Positions 37,551-46,720 of a DNA stretch of 64,000 bases are shown piece by piece; within the stretch, counting starts at the first letter, position 1, and every line of letters begins with the position of its first letter. Origin of the DNA: DASQZK01 sp963764345 (GTDB taxonomy: Bacteria > Bacteroidota > Bacteroidia > Bacteroidales > GCA-2748055); contig CAVXSF010000009.1 of the NCBI GenBank assembly GCA_963764345.1, positions 310,001 through 374,000 on the forward strand. The letters run 5' to 3'. The position numbers and the translations under genes are program-made. Below the pieces are notes generated by a model. The model was not told the DNA's origin. It saw only the letters and a program-made list of their open reading frames with translations, and did no database searches.

Positions 37551-40184
37551 ATGACAGAAGAATTGGATAACACTATTTCTCCTGAGAACCGGGAAAATGA
37601 ATATTTTGATTCTGGTTCGGAAGGCGGTGGAAGTGACACGGATGTAACCACGCCAAAGGTTGTGCATCTGTCGGGTATGTATAAGGACTGGTTTCTGGAT
37701 TATGCATCTTATGTGATCCTCGAGAGGGCTGTGCCCCATATCATCGACGGTCTGAAGCCGGTTCAACGGCGGATACTTCATGCCATGAAACGCCTGGATG
37801 ACGGCCGTTACAATAAAGTCGCAAACATCATCGGCTTTACCATGCAATACCATCCGCATGGCGATGCCTCCATCGGGGATGCCCTGGTGCAGCTCGGACA
37901 AAAAGATATCCTCATCGATGCCCAGGGTAACTGGGGTAATATCCTTACCGGTGACGGAGCAGCTGCCCCGAGATATATCGAAGCCCGCCTGTCTAAATTT
38001 GCCCTCGATGTGGTTTTTAACGCTAAAACCACCGAATGGAAACTTTCTTACGATGGCCGTAACAAGGAACCCGTCACACTGCCGGTAAAATTTCCACTCC
38101 TTCTGGCTCAGGGAGCTGAAGGCATCGCTGTGGGGCTCGCCTCAAAACTCCTGCCCCATAATTTCAATGAACTCATCGACGCCTCTGTAGCCTACCTGCA
38201 AAATAAGGAGTTCGAGCTGTACCCCGATTTCCCGACCGGTGGCATGATGGATATTTCCAGATATAATGACGGTATCAGAGGGGGCAATGTAAAGATCCGT
38301 GCTAAAATCGAAAAACTGGATAAAAAAACGCTTGTGATCCGCGAAATCCCTTACGGTAAAACGACAACAGGCGTCATCGAGTCTATCCTGAAGGCCAATG
38401 AGAAAGGCAAAATCAAGATCAAAAGAATTGACGACAATACAGCAGAGTTTGTCGAAATCCTGGTTCATCTGGGCCTAAATGTTTCTTCCGATAAGACCAT
38501 TGATGCCCTTTACGCCTTCACCGATTGCGAAATTTCCGTCTCACCGAACTGTTGCGTTATCGAAGAAGATAAACCCCGTTTCGTAGGTGTGAGCGAAATT
38601 CTTAAACTGAACACCAACAGCACACGGGAACTGCTCAGTCTGGAGCTACAGATCCGGATGAACGAACTGGACGAAGCATGGCACTTTTCTTCCCTCGAAA
38701 AAATATTCATCGAAAAAAGGATATACCGCGATATTGAAGAATGCGAAACCTGGGAATCCATCATCGAAACCATCGATAAAGGGCTGGAACCATACAAAAA
38801 GCTCTTCAAACGGGATATCACCACCGAAGATATCACCAAACTGACAGAGATAAAAATCAAGCGGATCTCCAAATTCGATTCAAAAAAAGCCGATGACATC
38901 ATCAAAGGCATTGAATCGGAAATGGAAGAGGTCCAGAATAATTTCGATCACATCGTCGATTATACCATCAATTATTACCGGCAGATCAAGAAAAAATACG
39001 GAAAAGGCCGGGAGAGAAAGACAGAACTCCGGAACTTCGAAAATATCGAAGCCGCCAAGGTGGTCGTTGCCAATGAAAAACTCTACGTGAACCGGCAGGA
39101 AGGATTTTTCGGTACCGGACTTAGAAAAGATGAATTCGTTTGCGACTGTTCCGATATCGATGAGATTATCACCTTCAGAAAAGACGGCACCTGCCTGGTA
39201 ACAAAGGTTTCTGACAAGGTCTTTGTCGGAAAGGATATCATCCATATCGCCGTTTTCAAACGAAACGATTCACGCACTGTCTATAATGTCATTTATTTCG
39301 ACGGCAATTCCGGGAATACCATGATGAAACGGGCTCCTGTAACCGGTATCACAAGAGACAAAGAGTATAGCTTCATTAAAGCACATAAAAATTCCCGGAT
39401 CCTCTATATGACCGCCAATCCCAACGGGGAGGCCGAGGTGGTGAAGATCTACCTTAAACCAAGACCCAGGCTAAAAAGCCTGATGTTTGAAATGGACTTC
39501 AGTGAACTGGCTATAAAAGGCCGCAGTTCTTTGGGTAATATCCTGACCAAACATGCTGTTCATAAAATTGTGCTTAAGGAAAAGGGGGAATCGACCCTGG
39601 GTGGACGCAAAATCTGGTTCGACTGGGATGTCAAACGGCTGAATGCCGATGGCCGGGGTGATCTGCTCGGCGAATTTGCCGGCGATGATAAACTCCTCAT
39701 AGTGACCAAATCAGGTATGTTCAGATTGAGTAACTTTGATCTTTCCAACCATTATGAGGACGACCTGCTTATCATTGAAAGATTCAAGGAAGAAAAAATC
39801 TTTTCTGCAGCTTATTACGACGCCGAGCAGGATTACTACTATCTGAAGCGTTTCTGTTTTGAATCTACCGATAAACCGTTAAGCTTTATCGGCGAACATA
39901 CGGATTCGAGACTTATAAGACTGACCGAGTTCGATTACCCCAGATTTGAGCTCCGCTTCGGCGGCAAAAACAAAGACCGGAATCCTGAAATCATTGAAGT
40001 AGCTGATTTTATTGGCGTTAAAGGTTTCAGAGCCAGGGGTAAAAGATTGTCAACCTACGAAGTATCCGTGATCAAAGAACTGGAACCCCTTATAATGGAA
40101 GAACCTGAACCCAAAACCCAAACGCCGGTTAACGACGATGAAAAACAGTCGAAAGATAACGGGCAGATGTCTCTTAACCTGTAA
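37551..40184 (+). CDS. parC: Topoisomerase IV subunit A
   Basis: DNA-cutting half of topoisomerase IV. The protein is 877 aa. The catalytic tyrosine is in AAPRYIEARLSKFALD (about residue 143). Near it are AVPHIIDGLKPVQRRILHAM and YHPHGDASIGDALV, the start of the winged-helix domain. The GyrA-box motif of true gyrase (QRRGGKG) is not visible in the C-terminal region, which agrees with topoisomerase IV. The last 40 residues (MEEPEPKTQTPVNDDEKQSK) are an acidic, disordered tail. It is the second gene of parE-parC-aroK; the aroK start lies 12 bases after its stop. Confidence 0.92.
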   Translation: MTEELDNTISPENRENEYFDSGSEGGGSDTDVTTPKVVHLSGMYKDWFLDYASYVILERAVPHIIDGLKPVQRRILHAMKRLDDGRYNKVANIIGFTMQYHPHGDASIGDALVQLGQKDILIDAQGNWGNILTGDGAAAPRYIEARLSKFALDVVFNAKTTEWKLSYDGRNKEPVTLPVKFPLLLAQGAEGIAVGLASKLLPHNFNELIDASVAYLQNKEFELYPDFPTGGMMDISRYNDGIRGGNVKIRAKIEKLDKKTLVIREIPYGKTTTGVIESILKANEKGKIKIKRIDDNTAEFVEILVHLGLNVSSDKTIDALYAFTDCEISVSPNCCVIEEDKPRFVGVSEILKLNTNSTRELLSLELQIRMNELDEAWHFSSLEKIFIEKRIYRDIEECETWESIIETIDKGLEPYKKLFKRDITTEDITKLTEIKIKRISKFDSKKADDIIKGIESEMEEVQNNFDHIVDYTINYYRQIKKKYGKGRERKTELRNFENIEAAKVVVANEKLYVNRQEGFFGTGLRKDEFVCDCSDIDEIITFRKDGTCLVTKVSDKVFVGKDIIHIAVFKRNDSRTVYNVIYFDGNSGNTMMKRAPVTGITRDKEYSFIKAHKNSRILYMTANPNGEAEVVKIYLKPRPRLKSLMFEMDFSELAIKGRSSLGNILTKHAVHKIVLKEKGESTLGGRKIWFDWDVKRLNADGRGDLLGEFAGDDKLLIVTKSGMFRLSNFDLSNHYEDDLLIIERFKEEKIFSAAYYDAEQDYYYLKRFCFESTDKPLSFIGEHTDSRLIRLTEFDYPRFELRFGGKNKDRNPEIIEVADFIGVKGFRARGKRLSTYEVSVIKELEPLIMEEPEPKTQTPVNDDEKQSKDNGQMSLNL

Positions 40185-40195
40185 AAATCCAGACT

Positions 40196-40708
40196 TTGAA
40201 AATTTTCCTCACAGGCTTCATGGGAGCCGGGAAAACAACGACAGGCCGGAAACTGGCAAATTTACTTGGGTATCGCTTTTTTGATCTTGACACTATGATC
40301 GAAAAAGACGAAAACCTGACGGTCACTGAAATTTTCAGACTGAAGGGTGAGCCCTACTTCCGTAATAAAGAAGCATCTCTTCTACGGAACGTCAACGGTG
40401 ATGAAAGACTTGTCATCTCTACCGGAGGAGGCTTACCCTGTTTTCTGAACAATATGAAATGGATGAATGAACACGGCATCACGGTTTATCTGAAAATGAG
40501 CCCTGAAGCCCTCTGTCAAAGGCTTCGTCGTGTCAGACACAACCGTCCTCTCATCGCAGAGATGCAGGGAACAGAACTCCTAAATTATATCCGGGAATCA
40601 CTTAAAATCAGAGAGACTTTCTACCTTGAAGCTCATATTATTATGGAAGGAAAAAATCTTGATGTTCAAATGCTTGCCAGAAATATTCTGGCGTTTGAAC
40701 GAAATTAG
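40196..40708 (+). CDS. aroK: Shikimate kinase
   Basis: Phosphorylates shikimate in aromatic amino-acid synthesis. The 170 aa protein shows the P-loop GFMGAGKTTTGRKLA, DLDTMIEKDENLTVTEIF (shikimate-binding Asp), the FRNKEASLL arginine, STGGGLPCF, and the lid region RRVRHNRPLI. The start codon is TTG at 40196, placed at the conserved MKIFLTGFMG and 12 bases after parC; no in-frame ATG serves better. Cytoplasmic. No terminator hairpin is clear, only a T-rich tract after the stop. Confidence 0.95.
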   Translation: MKIFLTGFMGAGKTTTGRKLANLLGYRFFDLDTMIEKDENLTVTEIFRLKGEPYFRNKEASLLRNVNGDERLVISTGGGLPCFLNNMKWMNEHGITVYLKMSPEALCQRLRRVRHNRPLIAEMQGTELLNYIRESLKIRETFYLEAHIIMEGKNLDVQMLARNILAFERN

Positions 40709-41184
40709 CACCCCCGCCAACTGTTTTTTTTCTCTTTCATAGACCTAGCCGGCATTTCTGATTTTCATCATGCAACAAATATTAACAGTAGTCACCATTT
40801 TTTTACTGGTCAGAATCCCTTTGAATACATTCATCAAGGTCGCCCCGAAAAAGTGAACTGCTATGGCACTTTCGTTGTTTCTTAATCATATAATGGTAAC
40901 CGGTTTATGCCGGCAATACGACGAGTCAGGGGTAAATACTTAGTTAGAATCACTTCCGGCCGGTAATTTTGATAAACCTGCATTAATATGTGATGCATGA
41001 ACTTTGTATAATGATCGGGTCATAAAATACATGACATTTCATTGTTCAAAACAAACAAATCGGCAACATAAAGAGGAATAAAGTATATACATTTGTTGCG
41101 CATGCCGCATTTTAATGCAATGAAGATTAGGCAAATATGAAAATTAATTGTTAAATTACATCAGTGAAATAATTTGATCCATGA
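40709..41184. other. Intergenic region before the envelope cluster
   Basis: About 475 A/T-rich bases with no gene, RNA or repeat I can support. It contains a promoter box at 41088-41095, described separately. Confidence 0.5.
41088..41095 (+). promoter_or_regulatory. -7 promoter box (TACATTTG)
   Basis: Exact TAnnTTTG, 89 bases upstream of the ATG at 41185 (125 from the alternative start 41221). It could start the four-gene transcript. No -33 match was found. Confidence 0.35.
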
Positions 41185-44100
41185 ATGGCTAATTATGTCA
41201 AGCATACTGAACCCAGAAGAATGAATATGGTAAACCCGTATCCGGGCCTACGTCCTTTCTCTACCCGGGATTCTCAACTATTCTTCGGAAGGAGCCGGGA
41301 AACAAACGTAGTTGTAAAAACCCTGTTGAAAAACCGCTTTGCCGTCATCACCGGAGAACCGGGCTGCGGTAAGACTTCACTCCTGAATGCCGGAGTAATT
41401 CCTTCACTGATGTATCATGGCGAATGGATCCTTTTCATGTCAAAACCAGGTCTCAGACCTCTCCACGACCTGTATCACGAAGTCCTGAAAAAACAAGGAA
41501 GAGAATCCGTCAAGGCTGAACCTGCAGTTTCGCTGGAAACCGAAATCTTTATGCAGGCATTTAAGGATATGCATAAAGAATACCAGGCCAATATACTGAT
41601 CGTCGTCGATCAGTTTGAGGAAATTTTTACCCAGAAGGGGTACTCCAACGAACAAATTCATCAGAAAAACCTCAGGCAGTACGTGGATTTCCTTTTACAG
41701 GCCGTTGGTCAGGATGAAGTTCCTGTATCTGTTATTGTAACCCTCCGTTCGGATTTTCTTGAAGATTGCTCCGAATTCAGCGAATTCTCTGACCTGATTG
41801 ATCTTTACCAGTTCCCCCTGCAGAAGATGTCGGTGGAAGATCTTACGCGTGTCATTATGGGCCCTCTGGAAGTAGCCGGTGTCGGTATTCAGAAGGAGTT
41901 GGTCAAGCGGATAATCCAGGACGTTCAGGAAAATCCCGATCTCCTTCCGGTACTCCAGCACGCTCTGATGAAAACCTGGCAGGCCTGGAACCTTCATAAA
42001 AATCCTGTCGTCCCGATAAGCATCGAAGATTACGAACAGCTTGGTTCTGTTGATCATTCCATTTCCAAATCAGCAGATGAAGCATACGGCCAATTAAGTG
42101 AAGAAGAAAAGGAATATTGCGAGAGAATATTCCGGGCTCTTTCCGAGAGGGATCATAAAAACAGGGATTTATGTATATCCCTTAAAATCACCAAAGTAGC
42201 TGAGATCACCCAGGTAACCGTTGACAAAGTCATAAGGATCACCGATATTTTCAGGCGTGAGGGTCGCGGATTTATTGTTCCCGATATCGAAATCCCTTTG
42301 GAGAAAAATACGGTCATCTCTGTTTCGCATGAATCACTTATGAAATTATGGTATCGCCTGGATGAATGGGCAGATGAAGAATACGAATCCGTCCAGATGT
42401 ACCTGAAACTGGCTGACGCAGCAGGATATTACCAGACTGGGAAAGCCGAACTCTGGCGCCCTCCGGATCTGGAGATCGCACTTGAATGGTACAGGAAAAA
42501 CAAACCAAATTTAGCCTGGGCTGAAAGGTATAATCCTGCATTTGAACGTACCATGGTTTTTCTGACAACCAGTGAACGTGAATTTGGTATTGAAGAGGAG
42601 GATAGATTTCAGGTGGAAAAGAGAAAACGAATTCTAAACCGTTCACTAACCGGCATTCTGGCTATAGCCGCCATAATAGCTATCATTATTTTTTCTCTGC
42701 AGCGTGTTCAGAATGCTCCCAAAGGGGATCAGCATGAAACGGAAACCGGAACTCCACAGGAATCTACCGTTAAGGAAGGACAAATTGCGCAAACCAGTTC
42801 TTCATCGCCGGAACAGGAGATCACAGGACAGAACACACTGCCTGCAGGCGATTCCCAAAGCTCAAAGCCCCAAAATGAACAAAACGCAAGTGCGCTGACC
42901 ACAAATACCGATGATCAGAACTCACTGAAAAATATAACTCCGTCTGAAAACCCACAGGAGAACAAAGCCGCTGATATCAGACAGGAAAATATCCTACCCC
43001 CTCATACCGAATCCACGCTTGCTCTTAATACACCGGAAAAAAAATCGGTTGAACCAGAAAATAAACCTGCCGAACATCAGGCGACTGAAACATATAATAC
43101 CCAGCCGGCTGCCACTCCCGTTGCCATCACTGCCGAAAAAATCCTCCCCGTTATCCGCTCGATGGCCGGTATGTCGCTGAAACTTTCCGGTGACCCTGAC
43201 CTCAATGCATTGCTGGCATACCAGGCTTACCAGTTTAACGAGGAATATAACGGCTCCGGTTTCAATGCCGACATCTATTCCGGATTGTACCAGGCCGTCA
43301 AGACATTCAGGGGCGATAAATACAATGTCTTGCAAGGACACACCAACGCTGTCCGCTCACTCGATTTTGTTCAGGGTACATCAGTATTCTACAGTGGAGG
43401 AAGTGATGGCTCCATCCTGAAATGGAATCTGGATGACAAACAAAACAGACCTTCTACCCTTGTATCCGGCCGGAATATCATCGACATGGTAAAAGTTACA
43501 CCAAACGGTAAGTGGCTGCTCTTTGCCGAAAGAAACGCCGGACTCAGCCTTATCAATCTTTCAGGAACCAGCAGTGTTCCTGAACAGATGACCGGTAGCG
43601 AAAGAAATATCAGGACCATGACCGTGTCCTCCGATAACAACAGCGTTTATACTGCAGGATTTGATCCATATATTGAACTCTGGAATATTACTATCCGTTC
43701 TGCCAGAAAACTTACAGATACGGAATCGCAGGTAAATTCCCTGTCGGTTTCTCCCGACGGAACTATGCTGGCCGGTGCCCTTCGAGATGGAAAAACCATG
43801 ATCTGGAATCTGAAAGAAAATATGAAAGCTCAGATCATAAAAACCAACCAAAAGGATGCAATCCAGACATTACAATTTTCCCATGACGGCCGATACCTTG
43901 CCTGCGGCTCTCTGAATGGAAATATCCTGTTATTCAGAGTAGGCAGCTTTGAGCTGATTGCAACACTGCAAGGTCATAAGGCAAGGGTAACATCATTGGA
44001 TTTCAGCCCCGACGGGAAATCCCTGGTTTCAGGATCTTACGACGGTCAGGTTATTCTTTGGAACCTTTCCACACCTTCAGGAAAACCTGTGATCATGACC

Positions 44101-44328
44101 GATAATTCAGGCTTTGTTTTCACCGTTGGCTTTAGTCCCGACGGCAAATATTTCGTAAGCGGAAGTGCAAATGAACCCAGGCTTGTCGCCCGGCCCGCCA
44201 AGGCTTCCATGCTGGCTTCCCAGATTTGTATGCTCGTAAAACGGGACATGACACAGGACGAATGGAATAAATATGTCGGAAATGATATTCCATACAGAAA
44301 AACCTGCTCTGGAAAAGGCTCTGAATAA
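41185..44328 (+). CDS. Transmembrane nSTAND NTPase with WD40 propeller
   Basis: A 1047 aa signalling-type ATPase. Residues about 15-300 form a novel-STAND NTPase domain (nSTAND1-like): NPYPGLRPFSTRDSQLFFGR, Walker A TGEPGCGKTS (about 56-65), and Walker B ILIVVDQFEEIF (about 138-149). A helical/winged arm follows to about 470. One transmembrane helix lies at about 488-507 (LAIAAIIAIIIFSL). A low-complexity Q/E/N/P-rich linker of about 130 residues follows, then WD40 repeats from about 710 (VLQGHTNAVRSLDFVQG, TLQGHKARVTSLDFSPDGKSLVSGSYD). The likely topology is a cytoplasmic NTPase and a periplasmic propeller. STAND proteins are sensor-switches, often in defence or cell-death pathways. The start could instead be the ATG at 41221, just before NPYPG. 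Confidence 0.88.
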   Translation: MANYVKHTEPRRMNMVNPYPGLRPFSTRDSQLFFGRSRETNVVVKTLLKNRFAVITGEPGCGKTSLLNAGVIPSLMYHGEWILFMSKPGLRPLHDLYHEVLKKQGRESVKAEPAVSLETEIFMQAFKDMHKEYQANILIVVDQFEEIFTQKGYSNEQIHQKNLRQYVDFLLQAVGQDEVPVSVIVTLRSDFLEDCSEFSEFSDLIDLYQFPLQKMSVEDLTRVIMGPLEVAGVGIQKELVKRIIQDVQENPDLLPVLQHALMKTWQAWNLHKNPVVPISIEDYEQLGSVDHSISKSADEAYGQLSEEEKEYCERIFRALSERDHKNRDLCISLKITKVAEITQVTVDKVIRITDIFRREGRGFIVPDIEIPLEKNTVISVSHESLMKLWYRLDEWADEEYESVQMYLKLADAAGYYQTGKAELWRPPDLEIALEWYRKNKPNLAWAERYNPAFERTMVFLTTSEREFGIEEEDRFQVEKRKRILNRSLTGILAIAAIIAIIIFSLQRVQNAPKGDQHETETGTPQESTVKEGQIAQTSSSSPEQEITGQNTLPAGDSQSSKPQNEQNASALTTNTDDQNSLKNITPSENPQENKAADIRQENILPPHTESTLALNTPEKKSVEPENKPAEHQATETYNTQPAATPVAITAEKILPVIRSMAGMSLKLSGDPDLNALLAYQAYQFNEEYNGSGFNADIYSGLYQAVKTFRGDKYNVLQGHTNAVRSLDFVQGTSVFYSGGSDGSILKWNLDDKQNRPSTLVSGRNIIDMVKVTPNGKWLLFAERNAGLSLINLSGTSSVPEQMTGSERNIRTMTVSSDNNSVYTAGFDPYIELWNITIRSARKLTDTESQVNSLSVSPDGTMLAGALRDGKTMIWNLKENMKAQIIKTNQKDAIQTLQFSHDGRYLACGSLNGNILLFRVGSFELIATLQGHKARVTSLDFSPDGKSLVSGSYDGQVILWNLSTPSGKPVIMTDNSGFVFTVGFSPDGKYFVSGSANEPRLVARPAKASMLASQICMLVKRDMTQDEWNKYVGNDIPYRKTCSGKGSE

Positions 44329-44347
44329 ACAGATCTAAAACTATGTT

Positions 44348-45394
44348 ATGAGATTTTTTTTTAGCATTTTTCTGCTCTTGTCGATTTTCTTATTATCCCC
44401 GGAAAATGCCCTTGCACAGGAATCAACCTGTACTGGACGACTCAGGGAAGCCAGAGAAAAATATGATGCCGGACTCGTTCAGGAAGTTCCCGGGCTGCTG
44501 AATGAATGTATCAGAAGTGGCTTCTCCGGCGATGAACGCTTGCAGGCATTCAAGCTACTGATCAATGCGTATATTTTTGATGAAGATTTGCATATGGCAG
44601 ATTCTACTATGCTTATTTTCCTTAAAACCTTCCCCGATTATAAAGTGTCATCGTCCGATTCTCCTGAGTTTACAAGCCTTCTGGAACAATATGACAACCG
44701 TCCCCGGGGTGCACTCGGCTTCTTTGCAGGGATTAATATGCCCCTGATCAAGGTCATTGAACCGTTTGGCGTGCAGGACCCAAACCGGGTGACTGGAAAA
44801 TATCACAGTGCAGGACCTGGTTTTCGTCTTGGAATGGATTATTATATTTTCATCAGACCAAATCTGGAATTCAACCTGGAACCTATGTTTATGAGATATA
44901 AATTCAGGTATACAGTGAACCCCTTTCCATTCACCGAAGTCAGATATGAGGAATCCCAAAACAGGGTGGGCTTGCCTTTATCACTGATCTACAGTTTTCA
45001 GGGAGGCAGGATCCATCCTTACATCAGAGCCGGGGTGGCAGCATCTTTCCTCCTTTCAGCCAAAAGTGACATCAGCAGATCATACCAGAATACCGGCAGC
45101 TACGATTTTCCACCGGTGCCGGCCGCTGACCTTCCTGTTACAGACCAAAGAAACAGAATTGACTTACTCGCCATACTTGGGGCAGGAATCAGGTACAAGA
45201 TTAACTATTCCAACCTGTTTCTCGATATAAGATATAATGTCGGTCTTCGTGATCAGGTATTGAACAGTATCCGGAATAACGGGAACGATGAATTTATCTG
45301 GAAATATTACTATATACCAGACAGATTCAGTCTTGACAATATATCCGTCAGCATAGGTCTGGCTAAAACGCTTTACCATCCTAAACAAAAATAA
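44348..45394 (+). CDS. Outer-membrane barrel protein with helical N-terminal domain
   Basis: A 348 aa exported protein; signal peptide MRFFFSIFLLLSIFLLSPENALA. Residues about 25-120 are a helical, TPR-like module (STCTGRLREAREKYDAGLVQEVPGLLNECI, LQAFKLLINAYIFDEDLHMAD). From about 130 (GALGFFAGINMPLIKVIEP) it becomes a beta-strand-rich region with alternating residues typical of an 8-10 strand barrel, ending LDNISVSIGLAKTLYHPKQK. It begins 19 bases after the nSTAND gene. The helical module would face the periplasm, where it could meet the WD40 domain of its neighbour (inference). No enzymatic motif. Confidence 0.78.
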   Translation: MRFFFSIFLLLSIFLLSPENALAQESTCTGRLREAREKYDAGLVQEVPGLLNECIRSGFSGDERLQAFKLLINAYIFDEDLHMADSTMLIFLKTFPDYKVSSSDSPEFTSLLEQYDNRPRGALGFFAGINMPLIKVIEPFGVQDPNRVTGKYHSAGPGFRLGMDYYIFIRPNLEFNLEPMFMRYKFRYTVNPFPFTEVRYEESQNRVGLPLSLIYSFQGGRIHPYIRAGVAASFLLSAKSDISRSYQNTGSYDFPPVPAADLPVTDQRNRIDLLAILGAGIRYKINYSNLFLDIRYNVGLRDQVLNSIRNNGNDEFIWKYYYIPDRFSLDNISVSIGLAKTLYHPKQK

Positions 45395-45404
45395 GGACCG
45401 GATC

Positions 45405-46595
45405 ATGATGAGAACCACACCATTCATACTATTTGCCATCTTGTTCCTTACAGCCTGCCGGAAGGACATCTCCCCTATGCAGTCTGATTATTTTATTAAG
45501 TTTTACGGCAGTTACCTGGATGATAATGGTTACGATGTAAAACCTGCCGGAGATGGTGGTTACGTTATTGTGGGCTCATCACAACGGGAAGGCAGAGGAA
45601 AGGACATGATCCTGATCAGAGTCGATAAATATGGAAACCAGCTCTCCTGGTCACCTGAATATTTTGGCGACACCGGCGATGATGCCGCCTATTCTGTCAG
45701 AGTCCTTGCCGATGGAGGCTTTATCATTGCAGGATATATGACCGTTAATACATCTGGTACGCCTGTTAAAAATGCTGCACTGATCCGTACGGATTCCGAA
45801 GGGAAAATCATGTGGCAGAATCAATATGGCGGACTTAGGAATACGGTGGCAAGGTCTGTCATTACCAAGGAAACCGGTGGATTTATTTTTGCCGGAAATA
45901 CAGAAAATCAATCAGGTCAGAAACAAATTTATCTGGTAAATGTAGATGATAACGGAAAAGCAATCTCGACCAGGTCAAGTCCTGTAACTGGTGAACAGTT
46001 AACCTCCATCATTCAGCTGTCAGATGGAAATTTTCTTGTGGCGGGTACTAAAAATGTCAGTACGGGCCCGGTGGATCAGCCCGATTCCCAGATCCTGTTA
46101 TTTGTTCTGAATAGCGTGGGAAATGATCTTGACAATTATTCATTCGGTCAAACCGGCACCAATGAAATCGTTGCAGAAGCCTACCCTTCTACCTCCGGTA
46201 ACTTTTTCGTGATAGGGACTTCCGTCAGCCCCGACAGCACGGAAGGGGACATCATGGTCAAAAAACTGGCAAGGCGACAGATCATTTGGGAAAAAACCAT
46301 CACTGGTTCCGGATACCTCCAGGGGAAGGCTATCAGCGAGATGGATGATGGATCTCTCATACTTATTGCAAATAAAATAGTAAACGGCAATAAGAATATC
46401 GAATTGTACTTCCTGAACGCCCAGGGCGAAGTCATAGATTCCAGAGAATATGGCGCTTCAGGAGAACAATCGGCGGAAGCTATGAATTATCTTGACGGCC
46501 ATATCGTAATATTGGGTAATAATGCGGATGCGACTGATATAAACAGCATGATTACCCTGATAAAGGCTGACAGGCAAGGTAACCTCTGGAAATAA
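45405..46595 (+). CDS. Propeller-like lipoprotein
   Basis: A 396 aa lipoprotein, lipobox FLTAC (Cys18-19 depending on which of the two adjacent ATGs is used). The mature part repeats a unit of about 55 residues with DGGYVIVGSS, DGGFIIAGYM, TGGFIFAGNT and DGNFLVAGTK, each followed by a strand such as DMILIRVDKYGN. This is the delta-60/WD-like beta-propeller pattern. It starts 10 bases after the barrel gene, with a good ribosome site, so it is cotranscribed. Function unknown; propellers usually bind proteins or sugars. Confidence 0.78.
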   Translation: MMRTTPFILFAILFLTACRKDISPMQSDYFIKFYGSYLDDNGYDVKPAGDGGYVIVGSSQREGRGKDMILIRVDKYGNQLSWSPEYFGDTGDDAAYSVRVLADGGFIIAGYMTVNTSGTPVKNAALIRTDSEGKIMWQNQYGGLRNTVARSVITKETGGFIFAGNTENQSGQKQIYLVNVDDNGKAISTRSSPVTGEQLTSIIQLSDGNFLVAGTKNVSTGPVDQPDSQILLFVLNSVGNDLDNYSFGQTGTNEIVAEAYPSTSGNFFVIGTSVSPDSTEGDIMVKKLARRQIIWEKTITGSGYLQGKAISEMDDGSLILIANKIVNGNKNIELYFLNAQGEVIDSREYGASGEQSAEAMNYLDGHIVILGNNADATDINSMITLIKADRQGNLWK

Positions 46596-46720
46596 TCCTG
46601 CCTGAATGATCAGATTCTTTTCTTCCTGAAACGAACAAAAAAGAATCTGGAAGCTTTCTATATAAGGTGTCATAAAAGAATCCTCTCGTTCTAGTATTCC
46701 GGTTACCTAATTCTAATCCA

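Noticed and set aside
36912..37901. 329-codon open frame on the minus strand
   Set aside because: Antisense to the parE C-terminus and the parC start, both certain genes.
42720..43140. Low-complexity Q/E/N/P-rich stretch as a frameshifted or spurious region
   Set aside because: The frame stays open and links the membrane helix to the WD40 repeats; such linkers are normal after a membrane helix.
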